Below, piece by piece: positions 22,390-31,497 of a stretch of 64,000 nucleotides of DNA; position 1 is the first letter of the stretch; each line of letters opens with the position of its first letter. The translations under genes were made by a program, and so were the position numbers. This DNA comes from SB15 sp964639245. Its GTDB lineage: Bacteria > Chloroflexota > Anaerolineae > Aggregatilineales > J027. The notes beneath the pieces are model-generated. The model did not search any database. It was not told where the DNA came from and saw only the letters and a program-made list of their open reading frames with translations. Location of the stretch: contig CAZXCU010000003.1 in assembly GCA_964639245.1 (NCBI GenBank), forward strand, positions 124,001-188,000. The letters run 5' to 3'.

Positions 22390-23655
22390 TTGACTGTGCA
22401 ACTTAAACGGGAACTCGGCTTGTTCGGCGCGGTGATGATGGGCTTAGGCTCGATTGTCGGAACGGGGGTGTTTGTCAGCATCGGGATTGCGGCGGGGGTG
22501 ACGGGGGCATCTGTGCTGCTCGCCATTGGCATTGCGGCGGGGGTGGCGGCGTGTAATGCACTCAGCAGCGCCCAACTTGCGGCGAATCACCCCGTCAGTG
22601 GCGGGACGTATGAATATGGCTACCGCTATTTAAATCCTACCCTTGGGTTCATGGCAGGCTGGACATTTTTGCTGGCAAAATCGGCTTCGGCAGCCACCGC
22701 CGCGCTCGGTTTTTCAGGCTACCTGCTGGATATGCTTGCGGTTGAAAATCGGGACAGTCTTGTGCCGATTGCGCTGACATCGGTTGCCATTTTGACGGGC
22801 ATTGTGCTGGTGGGGGTGCGGCGTTCCAATGTTGCCAACACGCTGATTGTCTCGGTCACGCTGCTGGCGCTGGTGCTTTTTGTGCTGACCGGACTGCCCG
22901 AAATCACCCATGACCAATTTTCTCCCTTTTTTGACAGCGATATTTCAGGCTTTTTGCAGGCGTGCGCGTTGATGTTTGTGGCCTATACGGGGTACGGACG
23001 GATTGCCACGATGGGCGAAGAAGTTAAAGAACCGCGTGTGATTATCCCGCGTGCGATTATTGTGACGCTGGTTGTCACGATGGTTTTGTATATGGCGGTA
23101 GCGATTGTGGCAGTGGGCAGCGTGGGGACAGATGTTTTGAGCGATTCGATACAGGAATCGGCGGCCCCCCTCGAAGCCGCTGCTCATACCTTTGAAATCG
23201 CGCTGACTTCGCCTGTGGTGGCGGTGGGGGCGATGACCGCCATGCTCGGCGTGCTGCTGAATTTGATTTTAGGCTTGTCGCGGGTGCTGCTGGCGATGGG
23301 TCGTCGCCGCGATATGCCGCCTGCGACTGCCCGCCTGAACGCTGCCCAAACCACCCCCACGGTGGCGGTCATGGTTATGGCGGGGGTGATTGCGGCGCTG
23401 GTGCTGGTGGGCAATGTCAAAACCACATGGTCATTCAGCGCCTTTAATGTGCTGTTGTATTATTCGATTACCAATTTAGCCGCGCTGCGTTTATCCCCCA
23501 CCGAACGGCTGTATCCGCGCTGGATTTCTATTGCCGGACTCATCGCCTGTGTTTTTCTAGCTTTCTGGGTCGAGCCGCAAATCTGGCTGGTGGGGTTGGG
23601 GATTCTCGCGGTGGGGTTTGTCTGGCAGGCGGTCTCGCAGCGCATGTTTATATAG
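22390..23655 (+). CDS. APC-family amino acid permease
   Basis: A 421-residue integral membrane protein with about 12 helices. The first helix has the APC signature GLGSIVGTGVFVSIGIAAG, where the unwound GSG-type segment binds the amino acid amine and carboxylate. Later there are GGTYEYGYRYLNP and FVAYTGYGRIATMGEEVKEP, typical of this superfamily. It probably moves amino acids with protons; the substrate cannot be named. The start is TTG 22390 with AGGAAA upstream; GTG 22396 is a possible alternative. It is monocistronic, between a REP hairpin upstream and another downstream. Confidence 0.9.
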   Translation: MTVQLKRELGLFGAVMMGLGSIVGTGVFVSIGIAAGVTGASVLLAIGIAAGVAACNALSSAQLAANHPVSGGTYEYGYRYLNPTLGFMAGWTFLLAKSASAATAALGFSGYLLDMLAVENRDSLVPIALTSVAILTGIVLVGVRRSNVANTLIVSVTLLALVLFVLTGLPEITHDQFSPFFDSDISGFLQACALMFVAYTGYGRIATMGEEVKEPRVIIPRAIIVTLVVTMVLYMAVAIVAVGSVGTDVLSDSIQESAAPLEAAAHTFEIALTSPVVAVGAMTAMLGVLLNLILGLSRVLLAMGRRRDMPPATARLNAAQTTPTVAVMVMAGVIAALVLVGNVKTTWSFSAFNVLLYYSITNLAALRLSPTERLYPRWISIAGLIACVFLAFWVEPQIWLVGLGILAVGFVWQAVSQRMFI

Positions 23656-23673
23656 GTGCCGCGCTCATCAACA

Positions 23674-23700
23674 AGGGCGGGTCACAGACCGCGCCCCTAC
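23674..23700. repeat. Solitary REP hairpin between permease and converging gene
   Basis: One GGGCG-GGTCACAGACC-G-CGCCC unit in the gap between two converging genes, the usual place for bacterial REPs. Confidence 0.75.
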
Positions 23701-23703
23701 GAA

Positions 23704-24228
23704 CTATACAACGAATCGGGGTTGTTTTTGCCAGCGCATCCATAAAAGCAGCGCGAGCAGCGGCGCGATTGTCAGTAAATCTCCCTGAATAGACGGAGAG
23801 ATGAATTGAATCAAAAGAAGCGTGCTGATGGAGGCAATACCAGCCCCCAAGAGTATTTCGGGCTTGGCAGTCCAAAAAGCGGTGAGTAGCGGAAGAAGTA
23901 AAGCAACAAGCACCGCAAGCATAACCGGTGTCTGCGCCTTGAAAACATCCGAATCCCACGCCTGCAAAATTAACACAGGCATCGCACCCAATGTGATTAA
24001 CACCCAACGTGAATTCATGATATTTTGACTCCTTACCAAGTGTTCTCCCAATGCGTTCTGGCAGGTATCGAGTACAATTTTAAACCAAATGATGAGAAGC
24101 GCTCCCCCGTGCTTTTGCCGGGACAGATCGTTCGCCAATTGCAACAGGGACTCGCCGTATTCCTGCCGGAACTCAGACGGGTAAAGCCATAACAAATAAC
24201 GATAGAGTGAAACCAATTTCCGTTGCAT
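23704..24228 (-). CDS. Membrane protein with permease-prefix motif
   Basis: The 174-residue protein starts MQRKLVSLYRYLLWLYPSEF, followed by RQEYGESLLQ. This motif is seen as the prefix domain of some MacB-type permeases and in small stand-alone membrane proteins, often next to PadR regulators. Three to four hydrophobic helices follow from residue 75. No PadR or ABC gene is adjacent; its divergent neighbour is a propeller protein. Function unknown. Confidence 0.65.
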   Translation of the reverse strand: MQRKLVSLYRYLLWLYPSEFRQEYGESLLQLANDLSRQKHGGALLIIWFKIVLDTCQNALGEHLVRSQNIMNSRWVLITLGAMPVLILQAWDSDVFKAQTPVMLAVLVALLLPLLTAFWTAKPEILLGAGIASISTLLLIQFISPSIQGDLLTIAPLLALLLWMRWQKQPRFVV

Positions 24229-24288
24229 ATATCGCCTGCCGTTATATCTTCTACAGATATAGTATGAAATGTAGGAAAGGTTGTCAAG

Positions 24289-25398
24289 ATGGGACGCTCG
24301 TTGTTCACGATATGGGCAGGTATTTTGCTTATTAGTGGGATGATTTTATGGATCACCCGCCAGCAGACTCCCGAAGCACATCTCATCTTTTCGGTGCTTG
24401 ATGCGCCGAATGAACCCGTACAACTTTATCGCGTCGAGAAAAATGGGAGAAAACTTACCCCTTTGCGCGGCAGTTCCACAGGGATTCGCAACCTTGTATC
24501 ATCGGACAACCGATGGCTGCTGAGTTACAGCCCGTGGCAAATTTTCCGTGTCCGCCCGGATGGTGGCGTGGTTCATGAAATTCCTCTTCCGCCCGATTAC
24601 TTTATTCACAATGTGGCATGGTCGCCCGACGGTGCATGGATTTTAATGAACGCGACGGACAAGAGGGCAGTGATAAGTATTTTTCGTGTGAAAACAGATG
24701 GGTCGGATTGGCAGCAAATCACCGATTTTAACGAGGTCGAAGGTGCGCCGGTCTGGTCAGCCGATGGGGAGTCCTTCATTTTTCGCTTGATGGACAACCG
24801 TCATGCCGCGATTTTTCGTGCCAATGCAGACGGCAGCAATCCGCAGCAGTTGACTTACTATGAAGGCAGCAAAGCGCCCTATCAATTTTCGCCGGACGGA
24901 CAGCAGATCGCGTTTATCACAACCTATCTTTCCACCACCACGATGACCCGCATGAAGGCCGACGGCACAGACCGCCAAGTGCTGCTGACTTTGCCGATGG
25001 AGTATCAACATGGTCTCGCGTGGTCGTCGGATGGCGACTGGATTTATTCGGGCAATGAACAGACTTTGTATCGCGTGAAGGCGGACGGGTCAGCCATGCA
25101 AAATCTGGCGCAACTGCCCGAAGGTGTGTTGTTTTTAAATCCGCAATGGTCGCCGGACAAACAATGGTTGGCGTTCGAGTCCGGGTGTATGACGTGTTTT
25201 TCAGATATTTTTGTGGTGCGGGCAGATGGCACAGACTTACAAAACTTGACGGAAAACGCGGGATTTTTCGGGAGTTGGTCGCCCAACTGGGTGACCCCCG
25301 CGACGCTACCCCTCCGATTCTGGGTGTTGGGGCTTGCCAGCTTGCTGTTCGCAGGCTTAGGGTTTTTGCCAAGCAGCCTCTTTCACTTTGAATTATAA
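24289..25398 (+). CDS. TolB-type beta-propeller membrane protein
   Basis: A 369-residue protein with an N-terminal membrane anchor (about 5-22) and a series of TolB/WD40-like blades carrying W-SPDG or W-SADG and R-ADG-D motifs (residues 40-330). A hydrophobic C-terminal segment (about 340-360) follows. The propeller should face outward. It resembles the extracellular part of the TIR protein and the next gene, so three members of this propeller family lie within 6.5 kb. It lacks catalytic residues of prolyl peptidases, so a binding or sensing role is more likely. ATG 24289 has GGAAAGG upstream. Confidence 0.85.
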   Translation: MGRSLFTIWAGILLISGMILWITRQQTPEAHLIFSVLDAPNEPVQLYRVEKNGRKLTPLRGSSTGIRNLVSSDNRWLLSYSPWQIFRVRPDGGVVHEIPLPPDYFIHNVAWSPDGAWILMNATDKRAVISIFRVKTDGSDWQQITDFNEVEGAPVWSADGESFIFRLMDNRHAAIFRANADGSNPQQLTYYEGSKAPYQFSPDGQQIAFITTYLSTTTMTRMKADGTDRQVLLTLPMEYQHGLAWSSDGDWIYSGNEQTLYRVKADGSAMQNLAQLPEGVLFLNPQWSPDKQWLAFESGCMTCFSDIFVVRADGTDLQNLTENAGFFGSWSPNWVTPATLPLRFWVLGLASLLFAGLGFLPSSLFHFEL

Positions 25399-25434
25399 TA
25401 ACTGAGTTACTTATTACATAGGTTTTAGACTCTC

Positions 25435-26046
25435 ATGCGATTTGTACTGCTGGTCACCGGAGTGGTCTTGCTGACGGTAACGGGAGTGTTGGTCGCTGCC
25501 CGCCAAAAATCGCCTTAGCCTGCTGCGTTGGTGTTTGTTTCGCGGCAGGGTGCCGAAGAAGGCAATTTTCGGATGTACGCCGATGGGACGGGGGTGCGTC
25601 GGGTGGTAGACGACCCCTTTTCCAGAGAAATTCGCGGGATTTTTACACCTGTTTCCCCGGATGGCAAGTGGCTGGTGCTGGCAAAATATGCGGGAACGAA
25701 TTTTGATCTTTATAAATTGGATATGAACGGGCGTGAACAACGCTTAACCCGCACCCCCTACGCGGAAATCTCGCCTGCGTGGTCACCGGACGGAAAATGG
25801 ATTGCGTTTGTGGCTGCACCCGCAGGTAATTATGATATTTACAAAATGCGGGCGGATGGTTCGGATGTACAACGGTTAACGGACTCGCCTGCCGACGAAG
25901 TTTCCCCCGCGTGGCTGCCGATTGCGGATCTGGCATGGCGCTACGAAGTGAATGCGGCGTTGGGGTTGCTGCTGGTCGTGTTGGGTGGTCTAATGCGGCC
26001 TCCAGCCAATCTTTTTAGAGGGCAGGTTACGGGGTTTAATCCGTAG
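25435..26046 (+). pseudogene. TolB-type propeller protein interrupted by in-frame TAG
   Basis: ATG 25435 opens a membrane anchor (RFVLLVTGVVLLTVTGVLVAA) and RQKSP, then TAG at 25516-25518. The same frame continues without a gap as a propeller (AALVFVSRQGAEEG, W-SPDG blades) to a C-terminal membrane segment and a stop at 26046. The preceding paralog has the same RQ-x-x-P junction with Glu at the stop position, so GAG or CAG to TAG is a simple explanation. It could be a recent nonsense mutation, a base-calling error, or translation restarting at TTG 25528 without an anchor. The protein is also shorter, with only about three blades. Confidence 0.7.
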
Positions 26047-26130
26047 AAGCGGGTTCTAAAGAAGTGAAACCTCTGTAACCCGCCCTCCGAACCTATACAT
26101 AGATCATATTCAGACAGTCACTTATCGCAT

Positions 26131-27240
26131 TTAATCGGTGATGGGGACGGTATAGGGCAGCGCACCCGCCGCAATGGTTTCGACCATCAGCCCGCCACTC
26201 GCATCACGCACCCGCCACGCATGACCCACATACGACCCCTGCCGATAGGTTATGCCCGGCTGTAAGGTCGTATAATACTGTTCCTGACAATCATAATTCA
26301 CCCAATAAATATCCACCGCCTGCGAACTCAAATTGAGGAAAAGCACTGTCGTCAGCGCTTCATTGACCGGCGGGCAAAATTCTGTTTCCACTGTGTTGAA
26401 AATCGGCGGGGTCGAATCGGTTCCCCACCCCGGCGGCAAAACCGGATTTTCAACCGTGGGGGTCATGAACACACTGTCCTCAAGGTCGTAACAATCGGGG
26501 TTGCTGTGTCCGTAATAATCATCCGCGCCGATGTCCAGCGCAGAATAACGCCAGACTTCTTCACCGGAATACATCAAATCTTTGGGGTTGTCAGCGGAAT
26601 GTCCGCGTAAATGGTGATTCGGCGCACAGGTGGGAACCGCCCCCAAGCTATGAAATAATTCATGCAAAATGGCAAATTCAAAATAATCGGGATTTTCGAT
26701 GCTCGAAGCAAGGGAGAGGGTATCGCAGGTTGGCACATTCGGGTCAGCGTAGCGGCCTTTGAGGTAAATTGCCCCGACCCGCCCGATAATTTCAGGAGGC
26801 CATGCCGCCCCACCGCACGCGCCATCGGCTTCTCCGTCATAATACACCGCATAGAGCTTTTTGGGATTGTTAAAACCCATCAGCAGCATTTCAGCTTCGA
26901 TGGCATCCCGAATATACAATCCCTGACTGGCAAGTGTCGCTTCGGTCTGACTCAAGCGCACAAACGGAATATCGAGTGCGCCATTGTAAGTATCCACACG
27001 GAGGGTGCGCCCGCCAGTCGTTTTTGCCATCCATTGAATCACCGAAGTAAAAGAAGTGGCAATTGCCCCGTTGATATCGAGTTCGCGGTCAACCCCATCG
27101 GACGGAATCACATACACCACCTGCACCTGATAGCCCCCCTCATCATCGGGACGGTCTATGAGGGTGCGTTCAACGGTTTGAGCGTGAACGGCGGGTAAAA
27201 AAATACTCAACAACAGAAGGAGTGTTATACTCAGACGCAT
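26131..27240 (-). CDS. Secreted zinc metalloprotease-like (metzincin) protein
   Basis: A 369-residue protein with signal peptide (MRLSITLLLLLSIFLPAVHA). The centre has HELFHSLGAV, then His residues in CAPNHHLRGH, and DLMYSGEEV, which reads as the metzincin HExxHxxG zinc site followed by a Met-turn. The upstream part (YAVYYDGEADGACGG) resembles secreted peptidase-like proteins of soil bacteria. The C-terminal 110 residues form a beta-rich domain containing VDIYWVNYDCQEQYY, possibly a VHL-like beta domain. Substrate unknown. ATG 27240 is chosen because it starts the signal peptide and has AGGA upstream. Confidence 0.75.
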   Translation of the reverse strand: MRLSITLLLLLSIFLPAVHAQTVERTLIDRPDDEGGYQVQVVYVIPSDGVDRELDINGAIATSFTSVIQWMAKTTGGRTLRVDTYNGALDIPFVRLSQTEATLASQGLYIRDAIEAEMLLMGFNNPKKLYAVYYDGEADGACGGAAWPPEIIGRVGAIYLKGRYADPNVPTCDTLSLASSIENPDYFEFAILHELFHSLGAVPTCAPNHHLRGHSADNPKDLMYSGEEVWRYSALDIGADDYYGHSNPDCYDLEDSVFMTPTVENPVLPPGWGTDSTPPIFNTVETEFCPPVNEALTTVLFLNLSSQAVDIYWVNYDCQEQYYTTLQPGITYRQGSYVGHAWRVRDASGGLMVETIAAGALPYTVPITD

Positions 27241-27351
27241 CGGATGTCCTAATCTAAAAATCATGCCTTCTCAGTTCTATCGCAATGTGGCAGAAGCGAC
27301 AACCCACCAATGACCTTAGCCCGGCGGGAAAATCCCCGCCCTCAAAAGGTG

Positions 27352-27918
27352 CTATTTCATTTGCCCGCCGTGATGGTGGTGTTGGTCAGCCAGCCATGCC
27401 TGCGTTTCGGCATAGTTGGCAAGCCACCCGCCAAACCCAACCTGAAAACTAGCCGCATCTTCTTGGCTGGCAAAACACAGCACACTGGGCGCACAGCACA
27501 GCACAATCCGACTTTCCAGCACGAAAGTCGCCTGGAGTACGTTGGTCATGCGGCAGAAGATAAAATCGGAGGCCAGCGCTGATTTGATGGCTTTGCCCTG
27601 CATCAACATCAAACCACAGTGCGGGCAACAGGCCTGAAAGGTTTCATCCTCCAAGGTGTGAATAACAAACTGCGTGCGGGTGGAGATGGTCATGCCGCAC
27701 ATTTGACACTGGGTGGGGGCAATCGGTTTGGGTTTGGCGATCATCACCCCCCCATGCACTTTTTCGACCAACCCTGCCTGCACCAGACTATCCAAATCGC
27801 GGTGAATGGTCATGTTAGAAACGCCAAGATGCCGACAGAGTTGGTCAATCGTCAGGGTTTGTTTTTCTTGCAGCCATGTGAGGATGGCTTCTTGGCGTTG
27901 GCTCGGCAAATTGGGCAT
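27352..27918 (-). CDS. DeoR-type HTH regulator fused to NosL-like metal-binding domain
   Basis: Residues 5-60 form a DeoR-type winged helix (SQRQEAILTWLQEKQTLTID, SNMTIHRDLDSLVQAGL). From residue 71 comes CQMCGM, then ACCPHCG, FCRMT, and ESRIVLCCAPSVLCFAS leading to FGGWL. This order matches NosL, the copper-binding accessory lipoprotein of nitrous oxide reductase, except that here it lacks a signal peptide and is cytoplasmic. The C-terminus is His-rich (HHHHGG). Such a fusion should sense a thiophilic metal, probably Cu(I), and control transcription; that is an inference. AAGGAG precedes the ATG. Its target genes are unknown, though copper proteins lie elsewhere in the window. Confidence 0.8.
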   Translation of the reverse strand: MPNLPSQRQEAILTWLQEKQTLTIDQLCRHLGVSNMTIHRDLDSLVQAGLVEKVHGGVMIAKPKPIAPTQCQMCGMTISTRTQFVIHTLEDETFQACCPHCGLMLMQGKAIKSALASDFIFCRMTNVLQATFVLESRIVLCCAPSVLCFASQEDAASFQVGFGGWLANYAETQAWLADQHHHHGGQMK

Positions 27919-27957
27919 GGGGTCTCCTTCGATTGGGTGCTATTTTATCCCAAATGA

Positions 27958-27986
27958 TTGATTTTTACTTCGTGATAGGCTATGAT
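27958..27986 (+). promoter_or_regulatory. Candidate plus-strand promoter
   Basis: TTGATT (27958-27963), 17 bases, TATGAT (27981-27986). It points into a 180-base stretch with no gene that ends in a hairpin with a T-rich tail. A GTGATA/TATCAC inverted repeat (27972-28006 region) overlaps it and could be an operator for the divergent regulator gene. Confidence 0.45.
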
Positions 27987-27992
27987 ATTGTA

Positions 27993-28125
27993 TAACGATT
28001 TATCACATATTATAACAGATTGTCCTTTCCCAAAGGTTTTGTGATAAACCGAACTTAGGACACAACCTGATTTTGTGGGCAGCCTTCGCTTGAGGTTAAT
28101 GAGTATTGCGAAGGCTGTTTGTTTT
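27993..28125 (+). ncRNA. Possible small RNA ending in an intrinsic terminator
   Basis: Between the candidate promoter (27958-27986) and the hairpin CAGCCTTCGC (28080-28089) / GCGAAGGCTG (28108-28117) with tail TTTGTTTT there is no open frame of note. The promoter-terminator pair on the plus strand, between two minus-strand genes, would give an RNA of about 130 bases. It is not needed to end either neighbour. No known RNA family was recognised. Confidence 0.3.
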
Positions 28126-28165
28126 GAGCTGATACTGGCAGAACAACTCTACAAAGGTTAAAAAT

Positions 28166-28621
28166 TTAGGGATGGAGATTGGGGTTATCGGTGGCTAGTC
28201 CTTCACCAGAGGCTGCGGTGATGAGGCGCGTATCTGCTGAGACAAAAATGAGCATGGATGTATTTGCCTGTACTAGCCGATGATTTGCTATTAAGGCAGA
28301 AGCCAATTGAATCGAATCATACGCCCGCAGAGGATATTTCACCAACAAGTGTTCTGCTGCTTGGATAACATCCTTGTTTATCTTAATTATTTGATAATCA
28401 CGGTTGGCGTGCCTATCGATCAATAGCCGGATGCCATTGGCAGTTTGCAGCGAAATAGCATTTTCTCTATAGCGGCGCATCGTGCCAGAAACCACTTCTA
28501 CTTGGGTTATTTGTGCCATCAAAATATCATGCTGTGCCACCAAAGAACGAATCCACATCGTGCCATTTTCTATCACATACCGCTTAATGAGGGCGCTGCT
28601 GTCCAGAAAATGGTAGGTCAT
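28166..28621 (-). CDS. PIN-domain toxin (VapC-like)
   Basis: A 151-residue PIN ribonuclease: FLDSSALIKRY (Asp7), Glu within QVEVVSG, and YDSIQLASALIANH with a third acidic residue, plus VSADTRLITAA with the fourth. VapC toxins cut RNA with two metal ions and are held by a co-encoded antitoxin. Its ATG overlaps the stop of the upstream 88-residue gene by four bases (ATGA), the standard antitoxin-toxin arrangement. All acidic residues are present, so it is probably active. Confidence 0.88.
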   Translation of the reverse strand: MTYHFLDSSALIKRYVIENGTMWIRSLVAQHDILMAQITQVEVVSGTMRRYRENAISLQTANGIRLLIDRHANRDYQIIKINKDVIQAAEHLLVKYPLRAYDSIQLASALIANHRLVQANTSMLIFVSADTRLITAASGEGLATDNPNLHP

Positions 28622-28884
28622 GGTGACTCATGTCGCTCTTGGAGAATAGTTTCTGAGAGAGGGGTTTGACCCCGAAACGCATTCTCAATTTCGCGCATCA
28701 AGGCTGGTTCGTCTATCTCGTCTAAATCTTTGTCTGGTTCAACCAACAAATCCGCCAGTGCGATTTGAGCGCGTTCTTTTTCAGAGAGGATGACGAATTG
28801 AATCACTTCATTTTCTGTCAATTCTACCGGGTCAAGGAGTTCTAAATGACCTCCTCTGTATATAGCTCGTAGGGGATAGTTCAT
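28618..28884 (-). CDS. Antitoxin, AF2212-like (DUF104-type)
   Basis: The 88-residue protein starts with the small beta-barrel segment AIYRGGHLELLDPVELTEN, which marks AF2212/DUF104 antitoxins, and has an acidic helical tail that would wrap the toxin. It is directly upstream of and overlaps the PIN toxin gene. Such antitoxins usually repress their own promoter; no operator was picked out. Pairing of this antitoxin type with PIN toxins is known, so the assignment is solid. Confidence 0.82.
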   Translation of the reverse strand: MNYPLRAIYRGGHLELLDPVELTENEVIQFVILSEKERAQIALADLLVEPDKDLDEIDEPALMREIENAFRGQTPLSETILQERHESP

Positions 28885-28929
28885 CCTTTTGAAGACTCCA
28901 CAAATTTTTAAGATTGTATCAGATGTCTC

Positions 28930-28953
28930 AAAAAAAGGCGGGTTGCCCCGCCT
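28930..28953 (-). terminator. Intrinsic terminator of maeB
   Basis: GGCGGG (28937-28942) / CCCGCC (28947-28952) with seven A on the plus strand (28930-28936), a U-run for the minus-strand malic enzyme transcript. Confidence 0.9.
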
Positions 28954-28965
28954 TGTGTTGGTAGT

Positions 28966-31218
28966 TTATTTACGCTGGTGTTTTTGTGCGTCCATCACGG
29001 CGACGGCAGCCATCGCTACGATTTCTTCTACACTGTCGCCCTGTGCCAGCACATGCACCGGCGCACCCAACCCGACCAGAATGGGGCCAATCGTTTCTGC
29101 CCCGCCCAATTTCTTGAGCAGTTTGTAGGCAATATTGGCGGCCCCCAACTGCGGGAATACCAGAATATTGGCGTTGCGAATGTGGCTGAAGGGATATTCC
29201 GCTTCCATCAACTCGCCATCCACCGCAAAATCGGCTTGTACTTCGCCGTCAATCGTAATATCCGGGCGGCGCTGGCGCACCAATTCGGTGGCGCTGGCAA
29301 CTTTTTCGCTGAAGGGATGGGGGGTGGAACCAAAATTGCTAAAGGACAGCATCGCTACGGTGGGGCTGGGGAGTTCAATGTCCTTCGCAAAATCATGGGC
29401 CAAAATCGCAATTTCGGCTAAATCTTCGGTGTTGGGGTCAATGTTGACCGTTGCATCGGTGATGATATAAGTTTTGTCCTTAATCATCAGCACATATAAC
29501 CCGGCTGCTTTTTTGACATCCGGGCGGGTATGGAAAATTTGCAGCGCTGGACGGATGATTTCGGGGTAGGTGGCGGCAACCCCCGCCAAATACGCATCGG
29601 CATCGCCCATGTAAACCATCATCGGGGCTAAAATGGTGTTGCGGGTCATGGCTTCGCGTGCGCCCGCCATGCTCGTGCCTTTGCGCTTGCGAAGTTCAAA
29701 ATAGGCTTGGGCATACTCGTTGTGGCGTGAATAATCTTTGGGGTTGACCACCCGTGGTTTAAAGTCGAGTCCCAGTTCGCTGATGCGTTGCTGAATGACT
29801 TCGGGCATTCCCACCAGAATCGGTTTGGCGATGCCTTCGTCTTGAATCTGCGCTGCTGCACGGATAATCTGCGGGTGATGGCCTTCGGCAAAAACGAGGC
29901 GTTTGGGGTTGTGGCGTGCCATATTGATAAAATAGCGCCGCATCCGCCGTCCGCCGCCCTGACGACGTGCCAGCTGGTCACGATATTCCTCAATATCAAT
30001 GGTGCGCCGGGCGACCCCGCTTTCCATAGCGGCCTGTGCCACCGCCGGAGATACCCAGAGCAGAACACGCGGGTCAAGCGGTTTGGGAATGACATATTCT
30101 TGCCCAAACGTGATGCTGGTTTTGCCATAGGCCGCTAATACACTGTCCGGCACATCCTCATGGGCAAGGGCGGCTAAGGCTCTGGCCGCCGCAACTTTCA
30201 TCGGTTCGTTGATAGCCCGCGCCGCAACATCCAATGCGCCTCTAAAAATGAAGGGGAAACCCAGCACATTGTTGACCTGATTGGGAAAATCGCTGCGGCC
30301 TGTGCCGATGATGGCATCGGGGCGCACCTGCCGCGCAATGTCATAGGGAATTTCGGGGTCGGGGTTTGCCATCGCAAAAATGACCGGGTGGTCGTTCATG
30401 GTTTCGAGCATGGTGGGGGTGACAATATCCGGCCCGGACAAACCCACAATGACATCCGTGCCTTCAATTGCATCGGCATAGGTGCGTTTGTCGGTTTCCC
30501 ACGCATATCGGGCTTTATACTCATTTAAATCGGTGCGGCCTTTGTGGATGACCCCTTTGGTATCACACATGGTGATATTTTCGGCTTTGCAGCCCAGTTC
30601 GACGTAAAAATCTGCCGTGGCAATTGAAGCCGCGCCCGCGCCCAAAAAGGCCATTTTCAGGTCAGCCAATTTTTTGCCATTGATTTCGCAAGCGTTGAGC
30701 AGCGCCGCGCCAGAAATAATGGCGGTGCCGTGTTGGTCATCATGGAATACAGGAATGTCGAGTTCACGTTTGAGGGTTTCTTCAATATAAAAACATTCCG
30801 GCGCTTTGATGTCTTCCAGATTAATCCCGCCAAAGGTTGGCGCAAGGGCTTTGACAATCCGAATAATTTCATCCGGGTCGGTGGTGTCTAGTTCAATATC
30901 AAAAACATCGACATCCCCGAACGATTTAAATAAAACCCCTTTGCCTTCCATTACCGGTTTGGAAGCCAGCGCTCCACGATTACCCAAGCCCAGAATCGCC
31001 GTCCCATTAGACACCACCGCCACCAGATTGCCTTTGGCGGTGTATTGATAGGCGGTTTGGGGGTCGCGTTCGACTTCTAAAACAGCTTCGGCAACGCCCG
31101 GTGAATAGGCCAGCGATAAATCGCGCTGGTTTGCCAGCCGTTTGGTGGCAATGACTTCAATTTTGCCGGGCCTGCCTTCGGAATGGTACTCTAAAACATC
31201 TTGTTTAGTAATTTTCAT
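28966..31218 (-). CDS. maeB: NADP-type malic enzyme with C-terminal phosphotransacetylase-like domain
   Basis: The 750-residue protein is the two-part MaeB type. Residues 1-410 form malic enzyme (malate to pyruvate plus CO2), with SLAYSPGVAEAVLEV, the metal-binding VFHDDQHGTA and the cofactor loop FLGAGAAS. Residues 430-750 are a phosphate acetyltransferase-like domain (FAEGHHPQIIRAA, ILVGLGAPVHVLAQGDSVEEIV) that usually has lost catalysis and regulates the enzyme, for instance by acetyl-CoA. Length is normal for the family. It is monocistronic with its own terminator. It links the TCA cycle to pyruvate and NADPH supply. Confidence 0.95.
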   Translation of the reverse strand: MKITKQDVLEYHSEGRPGKIEVIATKRLANQRDLSLAYSPGVAEAVLEVERDPQTAYQYTAKGNLVAVVSNGTAILGLGNRGALASKPVMEGKGVLFKSFGDVDVFDIELDTTDPDEIIRIVKALAPTFGGINLEDIKAPECFYIEETLKRELDIPVFHDDQHGTAIISGAALLNACEINGKKLADLKMAFLGAGAASIATADFYVELGCKAENITMCDTKGVIHKGRTDLNEYKARYAWETDKRTYADAIEGTDVIVGLSGPDIVTPTMLETMNDHPVIFAMANPDPEIPYDIARQVRPDAIIGTGRSDFPNQVNNVLGFPFIFRGALDVAARAINEPMKVAAARALAALAHEDVPDSVLAAYGKTSITFGQEYVIPKPLDPRVLLWVSPAVAQAAMESGVARRTIDIEEYRDQLARRQGGGRRMRRYFINMARHNPKRLVFAEGHHPQIIRAAAQIQDEGIAKPILVGMPEVIQQRISELGLDFKPRVVNPKDYSRHNEYAQAYFELRKRKGTSMAGAREAMTRNTILAPMMVYMGDADAYLAGVAATYPEIIRPALQIFHTRPDVKKAAGLYVLMIKDKTYIITDATVNIDPNTEDLAEIAILAHDFAKDIELPSPTVAMLSFSNFGSTPHPFSEKVASATELVRQRRPDITIDGEVQADFAVDGELMEAEYPFSHIRNANILVFPQLGAANIAYKLLKKLGGAETIGPILVGLGAPVHVLAQGDSVEEIVAMAAVAVMDAQKHQRK

Positions 31219-31497
31219 GGAGACGAATCCTCTAATTCACCTGTGGGTAAAAGTAGCACTTTTAATTGTACCCCCCCGCACTGAATACTACAGTTCAAAA
31301 TGTCATGTTCTTTGTATGCGGGCGGAATTTATAAAAAATTCAGGCGGGTGACATTCCTAAAAGAGGACGGGTTCTTTATAATGAAGGCGATCTATTAAAA
31401 AAATTTTGCAAGGCTTGTTTGGTTGTAGAAATATGTCGTTACTGTTGCCCCTATCACTCAATGAGCAGATCATGCAAATGGAAGGGGAATTAAAAAA

